A DNA stretch of 64,000 bases, from assembly GCA_030697165.1 (NCBI GenBank), contig JAUYQQ010000010.1:1-64000 (forward strand), given 5' to 3'. The notes beneath the pieces are model-generated. The model was not told where the DNA came from. It did not search any database and saw only the letters and a program-made list of their open reading frames with translations. The translations under genes and the position numbers were made by a program. Shown in pieces: positions 50,821 to 58,763 of the stretch. Within the stretch, counting starts at the first letter, position 1, and each line of letters begins with the position of its first letter. Origin of the DNA: Acidobacteriota bacterium. GTDB taxonomy: Bacteria; Acidobacteriota; Vicinamibacteria; Vicinamibacterales; UBA2999.

Positions 50821-51845
50821 CACGGCTTGGACTTGAGGGCTCGCGACAGGATATCCGAGGCGGCGGTGTAGGGGTCGACTTCCCTGGCGGCAATGCGGGC
50901 CACGAGCGCATCGAACTCGCCCGCGGCCAGCAGGTCGCGTTCGACCAGTTCCATGAAGCGGTGGGTCAGGAGGTCGCGGAGGCGGAACTCGTTGCGGGCC
51001 TTGAGGCGCCTGGTGCGACTGGTCCGGCTAAAGCCGGACGCCACATTGGCTGAGAAGCCGGACGCCACCTCCGGTCCGCTTGACGCGAGCTGCTCGGAAT
51101 GGGCACGGAACTGCTGGATCGTGGCCCACAGTTCGGGCACGCCGTGGCCGGTGGTGGCCTCGGTCTTGATGATCGGGGGCCGCCATTCGCCGTCCCCGTA
51201 GGCCTGTAGCGCCAGGTTCGACTCGATCGACGAGACCATGCGGTCGGCGCCGTCACGGTCGCACTTGTTCACGACGAAGATGTCGGCAATCTCCATGATG
51301 CCGGCCTTGAGCGCCTGCACATCGTCGCCGGTGCCCGGCACCAGCACGACGATCGAGATATCCGCAGTGCGCACGATGTCGACCTCATCCTGGCCGACGC
51401 CGACGGTTTCGATGATGACCAGCGACTTGCCGGCCGCATCGAGCACGAGTGCGGCGTCGCTGGTCGCGCGCGCCAGTCCACCCATGTGGCCACGGGTCGC
51501 CATGCTGCGGATGAACACCTGCTCGTCGTGGGCATGCGCCTGCATGCGCAGGCGGTCGCCCAGGATGGCGCCGCCCGTGAACGGGCTGGTCGGATCGACG
51601 CAGATTACCCCCACGGTGTCACCGCCCGCGCGCGTGACAGCCGTCAGGCGGTCGACCAGCGTGCTCTTGCCGGCGCCAGGCGGTCCGGTGACGCCGATCA
51701 GGTAGGTGCGGCCGGTGTGCGGAAAGATGTCGCGGACCAGGCCGGCCGCGCTGGCGGTCTCGTCTTCGATCAGCGAGATCGCGCGGGCGATCGCCCGTGC
51801 GTCACCGGATCGCACCCGCTCGGCAAGTGTCAAGGGCGCCGTCAC
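50820..51845 (-). CDS. meaB: Methylmalonyl-CoA mutase-associated GTPase MeaB
   Basis: A 341-residue G3E GTPase that protects and reloads methylmalonyl-CoA mutase. The P-loop is GVTGPPGAGKST, switch motifs include VICVDPTSPFTGGAILGDR and ETVGVGQDEVDI, and the base motif is NKCDRDGAD. An extra segment (residues about 255-275, GPEVASGFSANVASGFSRT) is the translation of two partial copies of the dispersed palindrome and does not belong to the fold. The start is the GTG at 51845. The mutase itself is not in the window. Confidence 0.93.
   Translation of the reverse strand: MTAPLTLAERVRSGDARAIARAISLIEDETASAAGLVRDIFPHTGRTYLIGVTGPPGAGKSTLVDRLTAVTRAGGDTVGVICVDPTSPFTGGAILGDRLRMQAHAHDEQVFIRSMATRGHMGGLARATSDAALVLDAAGKSLVIIETVGVGQDEVDIVRTADISIVVLVPGTGDDVQALKAGIMEIADIFVVNKCDRDGADRMVSSIESNLALQAYGDGEWRPPIIKTEATTGHGVPELWATIQQFRAHSEQLASSGPEVASGFSANVASGFSRTSRTRRLKARNEFRLRDLLTHRFMELVERDLLAAGEFDALVARIAAREVDPYTAASDILSRALKSKP
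51021..51078. repeat. Dispersed palindrome inserted in frame in meaB (one and a half copies)
   Basis: The core gtccggctaaagccggac (51022-51039) plus gccac is followed by a second half-copy (agccggacgccac, 51056-51068) and ccggtccg. On the minus strand it reads VASGFSANVASGFSRT in frame with MeaB. This is the fourth site of the family and the only one inside a gene. Confidence 0.85.
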
Positions 51846-51846
51846 G

Positions 51847-52989
51847 TTATGCGGCCATCAGCTGGCGGGCGATCACGAGCCGCTGCACCTCGCTCGTGCC
51901 TTCGCCAATGGTCAGGAGCTTGACGTCGCGGAAGAATTTCTCGGCCGGGTAATCCTTCACGAATCCGTAGCCGCCATGCAGTTGCACGCAGTCTTCAGAT
52001 GCGCGCACGGCAATTTCGCTGGCGTAGAGCTTGGCCATGGCCGATTCGAGCGTCATGCGGCGCCCCTGGTCCTTGAGCCACGCGGCCCGGTAGGTCAGCA
52101 GGCGCGCCGCGTCCACGCGCGCGGCGTGGGCGGACAGGCGTTCCTGGATCGAGGGGAACGACCGAATGGCGCGGCCGAACTGCTTGCGCTGCGCGGTGTA
52201 GGACTCGGCCGCCTCGTACGCGCCTTGCGCCAGGCCTACTGACAGCGCGGCAATGCCAATGCGACCGGCATCGAGCACCTGCAGCGTCTGGATGAAGCCC
52301 TGGTTGAGGTCACCGATCAACTGCGACGCCGGAATGCGGCAGTTCTGGAAGATCACTTCGGTGGTCTCGCTCGCCCGCATGCCAAGCTTGTCTTCCTTCT
52401 TGCCGGCCAGCAGACCGGGCGTGCCGCGTTCGAGGATGAACGCCGAGATGCCCTTCGGCCCCTTGGTGCGGTCGGTCACCGCCATCACCACGAGCGTGTC
52501 GGCCGACGTGCCGTGCGTGATGAAGGCTTTGGAACCGTTCAGGATGTAGTGGTCGCCGTCGGCGACGGCAGTGGTCCGCATGGCCGCCGCATCGCTGCCT
52601 GAACCGGGTTCGGTCAGCCCCCATGCGGCGAGCGTTTCTCCTTGGGCCAGCGGCACCAGGTATTGCTGTAGCTGCGCGTCATTCGCAAACATGGCAATGT
52701 GCGCCGCGCCGAGCCCGTTGTGCGCGGCCACCGACAGCGATACGCTCGGGTCAACCCGGGCGAGTTCTTCGATGCAAATGCAGTAGTCCACGGCGCTCAT
52801 GCCGGCGCCGCCGAGGCTTTCGGGAAACTGGATGCCCATTAGGCCCAGCGCGGCGAGCTTGGGCAGTAACTCTTTCGGAAAGTGCTGCGCGTTGTCCCAC
52901 TCCATGAGGTGAGGCCGCATTTCGGTTTCGGCAAACTCGCGGACAGACTTGCGGAGCAACTCCTGCTCCTCAGACGGGCGGAAATCCAT
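51847..52989 (-). CDS. Short- or branched-chain acyl-CoA dehydrogenase
   Basis: A 380-residue flavoprotein. FAD contacts are in AWGLTEPGSGSDAAAM and YILNGSKAFITHG. The catalytic Glu is in the C-terminal LLTIGEGTSEVQRLVIARQ position typical of short-chain and butyryl/isobutyryl-type enzymes. It donates electrons to ETF. The neighbours meaB and the epimerase suggest propionyl- or isobutyryl-CoA metabolism (inference). An 18-nt repeat array lies just upstream. Confidence 0.93.
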   Translation of the reverse strand: MDFRPSEEQELLRKSVREFAETEMRPHLMEWDNAQHFPKELLPKLAALGLMGIQFPESLGGAGMSAVDYCICIEELARVDPSVSLSVAAHNGLGAAHIAMFANDAQLQQYLVPLAQGETLAAWGLTEPGSGSDAAAMRTTAVADGDHYILNGSKAFITHGTSADTLVVMAVTDRTKGPKGISAFILERGTPGLLAGKKEDKLGMRASETTEVIFQNCRIPASQLIGDLNQGFIQTLQVLDAGRIGIAALSVGLAQGAYEAAESYTAQRKQFGRAIRSFPSIQERLSAHAARVDAARLLTYRAAWLKDQGRRMTLESAMAKLYASEIAVRASEDCVQLHGGYGFVKDYPAEKFFRDVKLLTIGEGTSEVQRLVIARQLMAA

Positions 52990-53006
52990 TACGGCGATTA
53001 TATCTG

Positions 53007-53220
53007 GCCGGGAGGCACTCCTTGTCGGGAGGCACTCCTTGTCGGGAGGGTGCCACTTGTCGGGAGGGTGCCGCTCGTCGGGAGGGTGCCGCTCGTCGGG
53101 AGGGTGCCGCTTGTCGGGAGGGTGCCGCTTGTCGGGAGGGTGCCGCTTGCCGGGACTGTCCCGACACGAAGTGTCCTCCCGACAGAGAGTGCCATCCCGA
53201 CAAGGAGTGCCCTCCCGGCG
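53007..53220. repeat. 18-nt tandem repeat array with an inverted arm
   Basis: Six consecutive near-identical 18-nt units (gtcgggagggtgccgctt) start at 53041, 53059, 53077, 53095, 53113 and 53131. They follow two or three degenerate gtcgggaggcactcctt units. From 53158 to 53218 the same motif runs inverted (cccgacacgaagtgtcctcc and relatives), so the locus as a whole is a large imperfect inverted repeat. It fills the 235 nt between the acyl-CoA dehydrogenase and the secreted protein gene. Confidence 0.9.
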
Positions 53221-53224
53221 AGTA

Positions 53225-53845
53225 TCAGTAGTAAACGACGACCCTGAAGCTGCCGGTATTATCCGTCAGCACATCGTCATTGACTCCGAGATAGAGGCGG
53301 CCGCTGTTGCGAATGCGGATGGCGCCGGTGTCGTCGCCAATGAAGAACACGTCGTTGCCGATCTTCCCAATCAAGGCCGCCGCGTTGCGGCTGCCGATGG
53401 GGCGGTTCGGATTCGACGGTGAGTTGCGCTCTCCCGCCGGACCATCGCGCCGGTCTTTGCCCCACCGCACCTGGCCGGTGGCTTCGAAGAACACCGTTTG
53501 CCCGGCCCGCACGTCGATGCCCGCATCGTTCCAGTCAACGTTGGCCGCGACCATTACCTGCCGCTCGCGCATGCCCGAGGGGCGGCCGAAGCTGTTCGAG
53601 AAGTTGCTGGTGCTGCGGTTGTTGTCGAACTCGATGCGAACCACTTCGTCGCGGTCGAAACGCAGGGTCCGGCCCGAGCTCGAGCCGTAGCCTCGGCGCT
53701 CTTCGAATTCGATAGTGCCGTTCCTGACCGAGACGAGCTCGCCCTGCACGCGAGACCCGTCTCGCAAGATCAACGTGTCGGCCTGCAAGCCAACCGGCAG
53801 CGCCACGACCAGGGCCAAACGCACGATCCACCGTTGGGGAACCAT
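53225..53845 (-). CDS. Secreted protein with LecA/PA-IL-like C-terminal domain
   Basis: A 206-residue exported protein. The signal peptide (MVPQRWIVRLALVVALPVGL) is followed by a short beta domain (DTLILRDGSRVQGELVSVRN). The C-terminal half (NVDWNDAGIDVRAGQTVFFE, NPNRPIGSRNAAALIGKIG, RLYLGVNDDVLTDNTGSFRV) matches the PA-IL galactophilic-lectin-like fold, whose Asp/Asn-rich loop binds calcium and sugar. The role could be adhesion or carbohydrate binding at the cell surface. Such proteins are common in acidobacteria (recollection). Confidence 0.82.
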   Translation of the reverse strand: MVPQRWIVRLALVVALPVGLQADTLILRDGSRVQGELVSVRNGTIEFEERRGYGSSSGRTLRFDRDEVVRIEFDNNRSTSNFSNSFGRPSGMRERQVMVAANVDWNDAGIDVRAGQTVFFEATGQVRWGKDRRDGPAGERNSPSNPNRPIGSRNAAALIGKIGNDVFFIGDDTGAIRIRNSGRLYLGVNDDVLTDNTGSFRVVVYY

Positions 53846-53991
53846 CTGTAACCTCCTCGGGACAGTCTTTCGAGACTGACCTCATCCATTGCGAATTCCA
53901 TGCCCATTTGCGACTGTCGCCGGACTTTGGCGAAGGCGGACCTGGCCTGTCACTTGCAGTAGGAACGTGGGATCATAGCATCGGAGGCGGA

Positions 53992-54492
53992 ATGTCACTG
54001 GCTACCTACACTCGCGCGTTTGTGCACTTTTTGACGGCCCTGGTCCTGCTCGCAGCCACGGCGGCGCCGGCGCGCGCCGACATCACGGCATTTCTTGGCA
54101 TGTCGCCTACCCCTGAACGGCACACCGTCAAGGGTTTCAGCGGCGGCCTGTCCCTGCTGGTGGTCGGCTTCGAGTTCGAGTACAGCCACCTGGGAGAAGA
54201 CACCCTGGAGGCGCTGCCGGGGCTGAAGACCTATTCGGGCAACGTGCTGGTACAGACCCCGATCGAGATCAAGGGCACGCAGTTTTACGCCACCGCCGGG
54301 GCAGGCGGGTACCAGGAGTACCTGGCGGCCAGGGATGAAAAGAACTTCGGTCTCAACTTCGGCGGCGGGATCAAGGTGCGGGTCCTGGGGCCGGTGCGGC
54401 TCAGGCTCGACTACCGGGTCTTCCGCTTGAAGGGTGAGCCGCTCTATCCGGCCTACCAGCGCTTTTACGCCGGCGCGAACCTGGCGTTCTAG
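53992..54492 (+). CDS. Small outer membrane beta-barrel protein
   Basis: A 166-residue protein. The signal peptide (ALVLLAATAAPARA, cleaved before DITAF) is followed by eight or so amphipathic beta strands (FYATAGAGGYQEYLA, LNFGGGIKVRVLGPVRLRLD, YAGANLAF ending in an aromatic residue). The ATG at 53992 is preceded by GGAGGCGG. It is divergent from the PA-IL-like gene. The function is unknown; it resembles OmpA/OmpW-like porin-type barrels. Confidence 0.82.
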   Translation: MSLATYTRAFVHFLTALVLLAATAAPARADITAFLGMSPTPERHTVKGFSGGLSLLVVGFEFEYSHLGEDTLEALPGLKTYSGNVLVQTPIEIKGTQFYATAGAGGYQEYLAARDEKNFGLNFGGGIKVRVLGPVRLRLDYRVFRLKGEPLYPAYQRFYAGANLAF

Positions 54493-54506
54493 GTCGAACG
54501 GCGTCC

Positions 54507-55016
54507 CTAACGACCCGGCTTCTTGGCGTCGGGCAGCGGCAACGGTGCGACGGCCATCTGGGCCAGTTCGGCCAGATCCAGCTTCGTCGGCGGTCCGGCA
54601 AACGCGTCCTGGTACTTGGTGAGCAACTCGGGGGCAAGGTCCTTCACCAGCGTGTCGACGAGCAACGACGGCCGGTAATCAAAGCCCGGCACCGCCGGCA
54701 GCATCACGTGGATGTAGAGGGCATTGCCTTTCGCATCGGGCGTCGAGGCCTTGAACACGTGCCACCCTTTGGTCGCGGCCTTGCGCGGCGCGTCGGTGTC
54801 CTTGGCCAGGGCCGCTTGCAGTTCGCGAATAATCGATTCGTAGTCGGCCGTGGCCGTCGACTTGATGGCGACCAGGATCATCCCTGCTGTACTGGCAAAT
54901 GCCGAGTTGGCCGGATCGGGCGATGCCGGGACGGCCGCGGGTTGGGGCGGGGGCGCTGGGGCCTGGGCGGCCAGCAGCATCAGCAGGGTGAGGGTGACGG
55001 TCACAGCTGACAGCAT
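54507..55016 (-). CDS. Secreted protein of unknown function, paralogue A
   Basis: A 169-residue protein with a signal peptide (MLSAVTVTLTLLMLLAAQAP) and a Pro/Ala-rich linker. The core, from MILVAIKSTATADYESIIRE to YQDAFAG, aligns throughout with the neighbour at 55102-55545 (shared K-x(4)-ADxExxI, W/KVFKxxxPxxxGNAxYxxxxxP and the ending LLTKYQDAFAG/VLEIYEKYKNSYVG). The pair arose by duplication. The family is not recognised. Confidence 0.8.
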   Translation of the reverse strand: MLSAVTVTLTLLMLLAAQAPAPPPQPAAVPASPDPANSAFASTAGMILVAIKSTATADYESIIRELQAALAKDTDAPRKAATKGWHVFKASTPDAKGNALYIHVMLPAVPGFDYRPSLLVDTLVKDLAPELLTKYQDAFAGPPTKLDLAELAQMAVAPLPLPDAKKPGR

Positions 55017-55058
55017 ATCGCGCGCTGCCGGGACCCGCGCAGTGCCGGGCGGGGGGCA

Positions 55059-55087
55059 GGGCTCCGGAGTCGCTGACTCCAGAGCCC
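55059..55087. terminator. Hairpin after paralogue B
   Basis: A 13-bp stem with one mismatch (gggctc/gagccc outer, ggagtc/gactcc inner, loop gct) lies 14 nt past the stop of the gene at 55102 on the minus strand. No T-tract follows, so it may end transcription Rho-dependently or stabilise the 3' end. It separates the two paralogous secreted genes. Confidence 0.6.
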
Positions 55088-55101
55088 GTGCACGTCACCA
55101 G

Positions 55102-55545
55102 CTAGGGAATCCGGATCAACGGGATGATCTGGCGTCCGACGTAGCTATTCTTGTACTTCTCGTAGATTTCCAGCACTTCCACTGGGAATACCTCGGTCAC
55201 CACTTTCGTGATGTCGTACTCCTCGCCCTTCAGAATCGGATCGAAGCTGAAGACGTAGGCCGCATTCCCACCCATCGGCGTCGGCGACTTGAAGACCTTC
55301 ATTCCCGCCAGCTGTTCCTTGCGGACCGGCTTGTCGCTCTTGCCCAAGGCTTCCTGGTACTTGGCGATCACCGCCTCAAAGTCCGCCGTCTTGTCGGGCT
55401 TGATGAGAACGATCATTAACGCCCTGTCCCCCTCGAAGGACAAGGTTGGCGCGGTCGCCTCTTGAGCCGAAGCCGACGCCGCCCCCGCCAGCGTCATTGC
55501 CGCCAGCGCCATTCCCGACACCATAACCCGCAATCCTCGAAGCAT
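55102..55545 (-). CDS. Secreted protein of unknown function, paralogue B
   Basis: A 147-residue protein with a signal peptide (MLRGLRVMVSGMALAAMTLA, cleaved near SAQEA). The core runs from RALMIVLIKPDKTADFEAVI to NSYVG, followed by RQIIPLIRIP. It aligns with the paralogue at 54507. Its secondary structure alternates strands and helices in a pattern that could be a ferredoxin-like alpha/beta domain. There is no metal-binding motif. The role is unknown. Confidence 0.8.
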   Translation of the reverse strand: MLRGLRVMVSGMALAAMTLAGAASASAQEATAPTLSFEGDRALMIVLIKPDKTADFEAVIAKYQEALGKSDKPVRKEQLAGMKVFKSPTPMGGNAAYVFSFDPILKGEEYDITKVVTEVFPVEVLEIYEKYKNSYVGRQIIPLIRIP

Positions 55546-55578
55546 TGACCAGCCTCCTTCAAACGAAAGTTCGCTACT

Positions 55579-56724
55579 TTACCGTACTGTGCGCCCGATG
55601 AAAACCGACATCATCTCGTTAGCGAGAAGCATGCCAGCCCTCGTCAGCGCCAGGCGCCGGCCCGGCTCATGAACCAGAAGCCCAGCGTGGACGAACGTAG
55701 CTAAGTCTTGTCCGTATCGTGCCCAAATATCAACGCCATGTCGTGCCTGGATGGCCCGCAGGTTCAGGCCCTCCACCAGCCGGAGCCCCATGAACAGCGC
55801 CTCTTCGAGTCGTTCCTGCGGGTCCAGGAGCCTCCGGTCAAGGCGGACATCCGCGCCGGCGGCGATGCGTTCGACGTACTCGACCGTCGAGTTGAGCGTC
55901 CGCCAACGCTCCCCAGCATAGGTCGAATGCGCCCCGCAGCCGAAGCCAATCCACTCCCCTTCCTGCCAGTATTTCAGGTTATGGCGCGAACGCCGGTCCG
56001 CGCGAGCCACGTTCGAGATTTCGTACTGCTCGTACCCGGCTCGATCGAGCCGGCCGAGGCCATCCAGATACATCTCTGCCGCGTCATCGTCTGGCGCCAC
56101 CGACCAGCCGGCGCGCGCCATCTCGTCTTTCAACGGCGCGTTCGGGTAGATCTCCAGCAAATAGAGCGATGCGTGGTCGGGGCCGACGTCAATCAGGGTG
56201 TCCAGCGAGCCCAGCCAGTCGGCCGGACTCTGGCCCGGCAGCCACATCATGAGATCGAGGCTGAGATTGTCGAATCCGGCGGCGCGCGCACGAGTCACGG
56301 CGAGGCGGGCGGTGGCCGACGAGTGGAGCCGGCCAAGCCGCTTCAACTCGGCGTCGTGGAACGACTGCACGCCGAAGCTCAGGCGATTGACGCCGGCGGC
56401 GCGGTACCCGTCCAGTGCTTCGGCAGACGCCGACTCGGGATTCGCTTCGAGCGTGACCTCGGCGTCGACGGCCACCGCAAAGCTTTCGCGGCATGCAGTG
56501 AGGATCCGCGCCACTTCCCCTGGCGTCAGCAATGACGGCGTCCCACCGCCGAAGAAGATTGTGTCGGCCGCTACGCCCGAGGCCGCGTGGCTGCGAATAT
56601 CGGCGACCAGCGCCTCGACATAGCGGCGTCGCAGTCCCTCGTCGTGCAAGCCCCGGTTGAAATTGCAGTAGTTGCAGATCGCCGCGCAGAAGGGAATGTG
56701 GAGATAAAGACCGATCGGTGCCAC
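55579..56724 (-). CDS. hemW: Radical SAM haem chaperone HemW
   Basis: A 381-residue HemW (formerly annotated coproporphyrinogen III oxidase-like). The cluster cysteines are in LYLHIPFCAAICNYCNFNRG (CxxxCxxC, with the HemW-type fourth residue not Cys). GGGTPSLL and NRLSFGVQSF are typical. HemW is linked to haem insertion into respiratory enzymes. The start is the GTG at 56724, within short ggtgcc repeats upstream. The gene follows the helicase-loader gene by 26 bases. Confidence 0.93.
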   Translation of the reverse strand: MAPIGLYLHIPFCAAICNYCNFNRGLHDEGLRRRYVEALVADIRSHAASGVAADTIFFGGGTPSLLTPGEVARILTACRESFAVAVDAEVTLEANPESASAEALDGYRAAGVNRLSFGVQSFHDAELKRLGRLHSSATARLAVTRARAAGFDNLSLDLMMWLPGQSPADWLGSLDTLIDVGPDHASLYLLEIYPNAPLKDEMARAGWSVAPDDDAAEMYLDGLGRLDRAGYEQYEISNVARADRRSRHNLKYWQEGEWIGFGCGAHSTYAGERWRTLNSTVEYVERIAAGADVRLDRRLLDPQERLEEALFMGLRLVEGLNLRAIQARHGVDIWARYGQDLATFVHAGLLVHEPGRRLALTRAGMLLANEMMSVFIGRTVR

Positions 56725-56748
56725 GGTGCCAGGGTGCCAGGGTGCCGC
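56724..56748. repeat. Short gtgcc/agggtgcc tandem run
   Basis: Three to four copies of ggtgcca/agggtgcc fill the gap between hemW and the DnaC-like gene. The unit is related to the 9-nt minisatellite at 14490-14573 and overlaps the hemW GTG start, so it supplies or sits on the ribosome binding region. Confidence 0.6.
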
Positions 56749-56750
56749 GG

Positions 56751-57620
56751 CTACTTACTGCCGGCTTTGCCGCCCGACCAGTTCAACTCGAACTGCGTGC
56801 CGCTGTCTTTCAGTCGCGCGCGCGCCATGCCGCCGGACTTGCCCGGCAGCGGGCCTTTCCGGGTGATTCGTTCTGGCGGCTCCGGCAGGTGGCCAGACTT
56901 GGCCGCTGCCGTCACCCGTTCGACGTCGCGAACATCGGTCCCCTGCACCTCGACCCACTCGCACATCTCGAGCAACCGCGAACGTGAGCGGACGCCCAGC
57001 TGCACCATGAAAGAGTTCATGTCGGTGTTGTCGATGGGATCGCGCAGGTTGCTCGTGACAATGGTGGCGCGGCGGGCGTTGTAACGAGTGTTGATCACCA
57101 GTCCGAGGGTTTCCTGGACCCACTCGGAGGTCTTCTCGACACCCAGGTCGTCGAGCACGAGCACGTCGGCTTCGAGCACGGGGCGCAGCACTTCCATTTC
57201 GGTTTCATCGACCGACCGGTTGTAGGTTTCGCGCACGAGGCGCAGCAACTCGGTGGTCTGGAAGAAGAAGCCGCGGGCGCCCTTGTCGCGAATGACGGTG
57301 CGCAACAAGCCAACCGCCAGGTGGGTCTTGCCCACCCCGGTCGGGCCGTAGAACACGATCCCCTTCTGCGCAGCGGGAAACGCCTCGACAAAGCGCTGGG
57401 CTTGCCGCAGTGCGTCTTTCTGTGAATCCGTATCGGGAATGTAGTTGGTCAGTTCCGCCTTGGCGAACTTGGCGGGAATCCGCGACTCGGCGAGGTAGCG
57501 CTCTTTCACAACGTCGCGCCAGCAGTCGCAGCGCGTCATGCGCTCGACGCCGGCGACGTCCACGCTCTTCCAGCGTGATCCGTTGCAAATGGGGCATTCC
57601 ATGTCGGCGAACTCTGGCAC
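56751..57620 (-). CDS. DnaC/DnaI-like AAA+ ATPase, probable helicase loader
   Basis: A 289-residue protein. The N-terminal zinc ribbon (CPICNG, then CDC) is followed by an AAA+ domain with Walker A GPTGVGKTH, Walker B VLVLDDLGVE, and the DnaC/IstB-type TSNLRDP sensor segment. A basic C-terminal tail (RITRKGPLPGKSGGM) follows. Loader proteins deliver DnaB to the origin. Two starts are possible: GTG at 57620 and ATG at 57602. It starts six bases after the sigma-like gene. Confidence 0.85.
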   Translation of the reverse strand: MPEFADMECPICNGSRWKSVDVAGVERMTRCDCWRDVVKERYLAESRIPAKFAKAELTNYIPDTDSQKDALRQAQRFVEAFPAAQKGIVFYGPTGVGKTHLAVGLLRTVIRDKGARGFFFQTTELLRLVRETYNRSVDETEMEVLRPVLEADVLVLDDLGVEKTSEWVQETLGLVINTRYNARRATIVTSNLRDPIDNTDMNSFMVQLGVRSRSRLLEMCEWVEVQGTDVRDVERVTAAAKSGHLPEPPERITRKGPLPGKSGGMARARLKDSGTQFELNWSGGKAGSK

Positions 57621-57626
57621 TGGCTA

Positions 57627-58268
57627 CTAATTCAAGTAGCTGCGCAGCACGCTGTGCTGGCGGAGGGCATGCAGGGCGCCGGCTTCGATCTTGAGGGGGC
57701 CTTTGACCGCCTTGCGGGCCTTGCGGCGCTTTCGGCCCTCGTTCTGCAGGTGCACTTCCAGGTCTTCCACGTCGCTCGTGGCCGGCTCGCGCACCTCGGC
57801 GCCACTCGCGGTGGAATGGGCGTATTCGAGCGCCACGCGAATGGCTTCGACCTGGCGCCCGGCGACGGCCGCGGCCATCAAGCCCGAGGAACTGACCTCC
57901 GGCGAGCGCGACGCTTCAGCGAGCAAGTGCATCATCGCCTGGCGAATCCACCACAGGGCCGACGCCTGGAACGTGTCGGACTGGGCAGGATTGAACCGCC
58001 GCGCGGCTTCGATCAGGCCCAGGTTGCCTTCGTGAATCAAGTCGAGCAGCGGCACGCCGAGCCGGCGGAACCGCTTGGCATACTGCACGACGAAGCGCAG
58101 GTTCGACTGCACGAGCCGGCCGAGCGCGTCTTCATCGCCGTGTTGTTGGATCTGGCGGCCGAGTTGCTGCTCGTCATCCGGCGTGAGCAACGGAAAGCTG
58201 GAAATCTCTCGCAGGTATGCGTGAAGGGTTTCGGATTCGGATGCCAGCGATTCGAACTTCCTGACCAC
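57627..58268 (-). CDS. Sigma-70-like protein lacking region 4
   Basis: A 213-residue protein. Region 1.2 (LHAYLREISSFPLLTPDDEQ) and region 2 (NLRFVVQYAKRFRRLGVPLL, DLIHEGNLGLIEAARRF, then ALWWIRQAMMHLLAEAS) are clear, with the -10-recognition WWIRQ aromatic pair. After about residue 125 no region 3 or region 4 helix-turn-helix is present; instead there is an unrelated tail with a basic patch (EGRKRRKARKAVKG). The GTG start at 58268 is supported by the conserved region. It may be an anti-sigma-like competitor, an atypical sigma, or a DNA-binding regulator. The gene structure excludes a simple frameshift, because the next gene follows after six bases. Confidence 0.8.
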   Translation of the reverse strand: MVRKFESLASESETLHAYLREISSFPLLTPDDEQQLGRQIQQHGDEDALGRLVQSNLRFVVQYAKRFRRLGVPLLDLIHEGNLGLIEAARRFNPAQSDTFQASALWWIRQAMMHLLAEASRSPEVSSSGLMAAAVAGRQVEAIRVALEYAHSTASGAEVREPATSDVEDLEVHLQNEGRKRRKARKAVKGPLKIEAGALHALRQHSVLRSYLN

Positions 58269-58328
58269 GAGCGAAGTTTACCAGTACAACTGGTACGTCA
58301 CCAGACGTAAAACCGTCTGCGACAGTCG

Positions 58329-58763
58329 TTAATTTTTTTTCTTGGTGTCAGTCTTGCTCACCGTCGCATCAGGGCCAGGATGCGCGGCACGCACCAAATC
58401 CGTCGGCGACGCCTTCACCAGCGCGGTGCCCAGTCGCTGCTCCCAGTCGTCGATGCCGCGCGCCAGTTCGCGCTTCACATATTCCATGAACTCGTTCACT
58501 TCGCCCTGCATTTGCTCCATCTTGCGGCGCATATTCAAGATGATCTCGACGCCGGCGAGGTTGACGCCCAACTCTCGGGTAAGTGCCAGAATTGTTTCCA
58601 GCTGCTCAAGGTCTTCTTCGGAATACAGGCGCGTGTTGCCTTCCGTTCGTGAAGGCTTCAGCAATCCTTCCCGCTCGTACAACCGCAAGGTCTGTGGATG
58701 AATGTTGTAGCGTTGCGCGACGACGCTAATCATGAAGTATGCCTTGCCCTGTCGCTTGGTCAT
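58329..58763 (-). CDS. hspR: MerR-family heat-shock repressor HspR
   Basis: A 144-residue MerR-type regulator. The winged HTH is AYFMISVVAQRYNIHPQTLR followed by LYEREGLLKPSRTEGNTRLY; the ISVVAQ...HPQTLRLYEREGL pattern is characteristic of HspR. A coiled-coil (EIILNMRRKMEQMQGEVNEF) and a lysine-rich tail follow. It is coupled to dnaJ by a 4-nt overlap, as expected for HspR, which usually binds HAIR inverted repeats with DnaK as co-repressor. No clear HAIR site is seen upstream of dnaK. Confidence 0.92.
   Translation of the reverse strand: MTKRQGKAYFMISVVAQRYNIHPQTLRLYEREGLLKPSRTEGNTRLYSEEDLEQLETILALTRELGVNLAGVEIILNMRRKMEQMQGEVNEFMEYVKRELARGIDDWEQRLGTALVKASPTDLVRAAHPGPDATVSKTDTKKKN

Noticed and set aside
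52882-53422. Open frames reading GRVPLVGRVPL or RQAAPSRQAAPS repeats
   Set aside because: They are translations of the 18-nt tandem array in several frames; the repeat is DNA-level, and no start signal or domain supports a protein.
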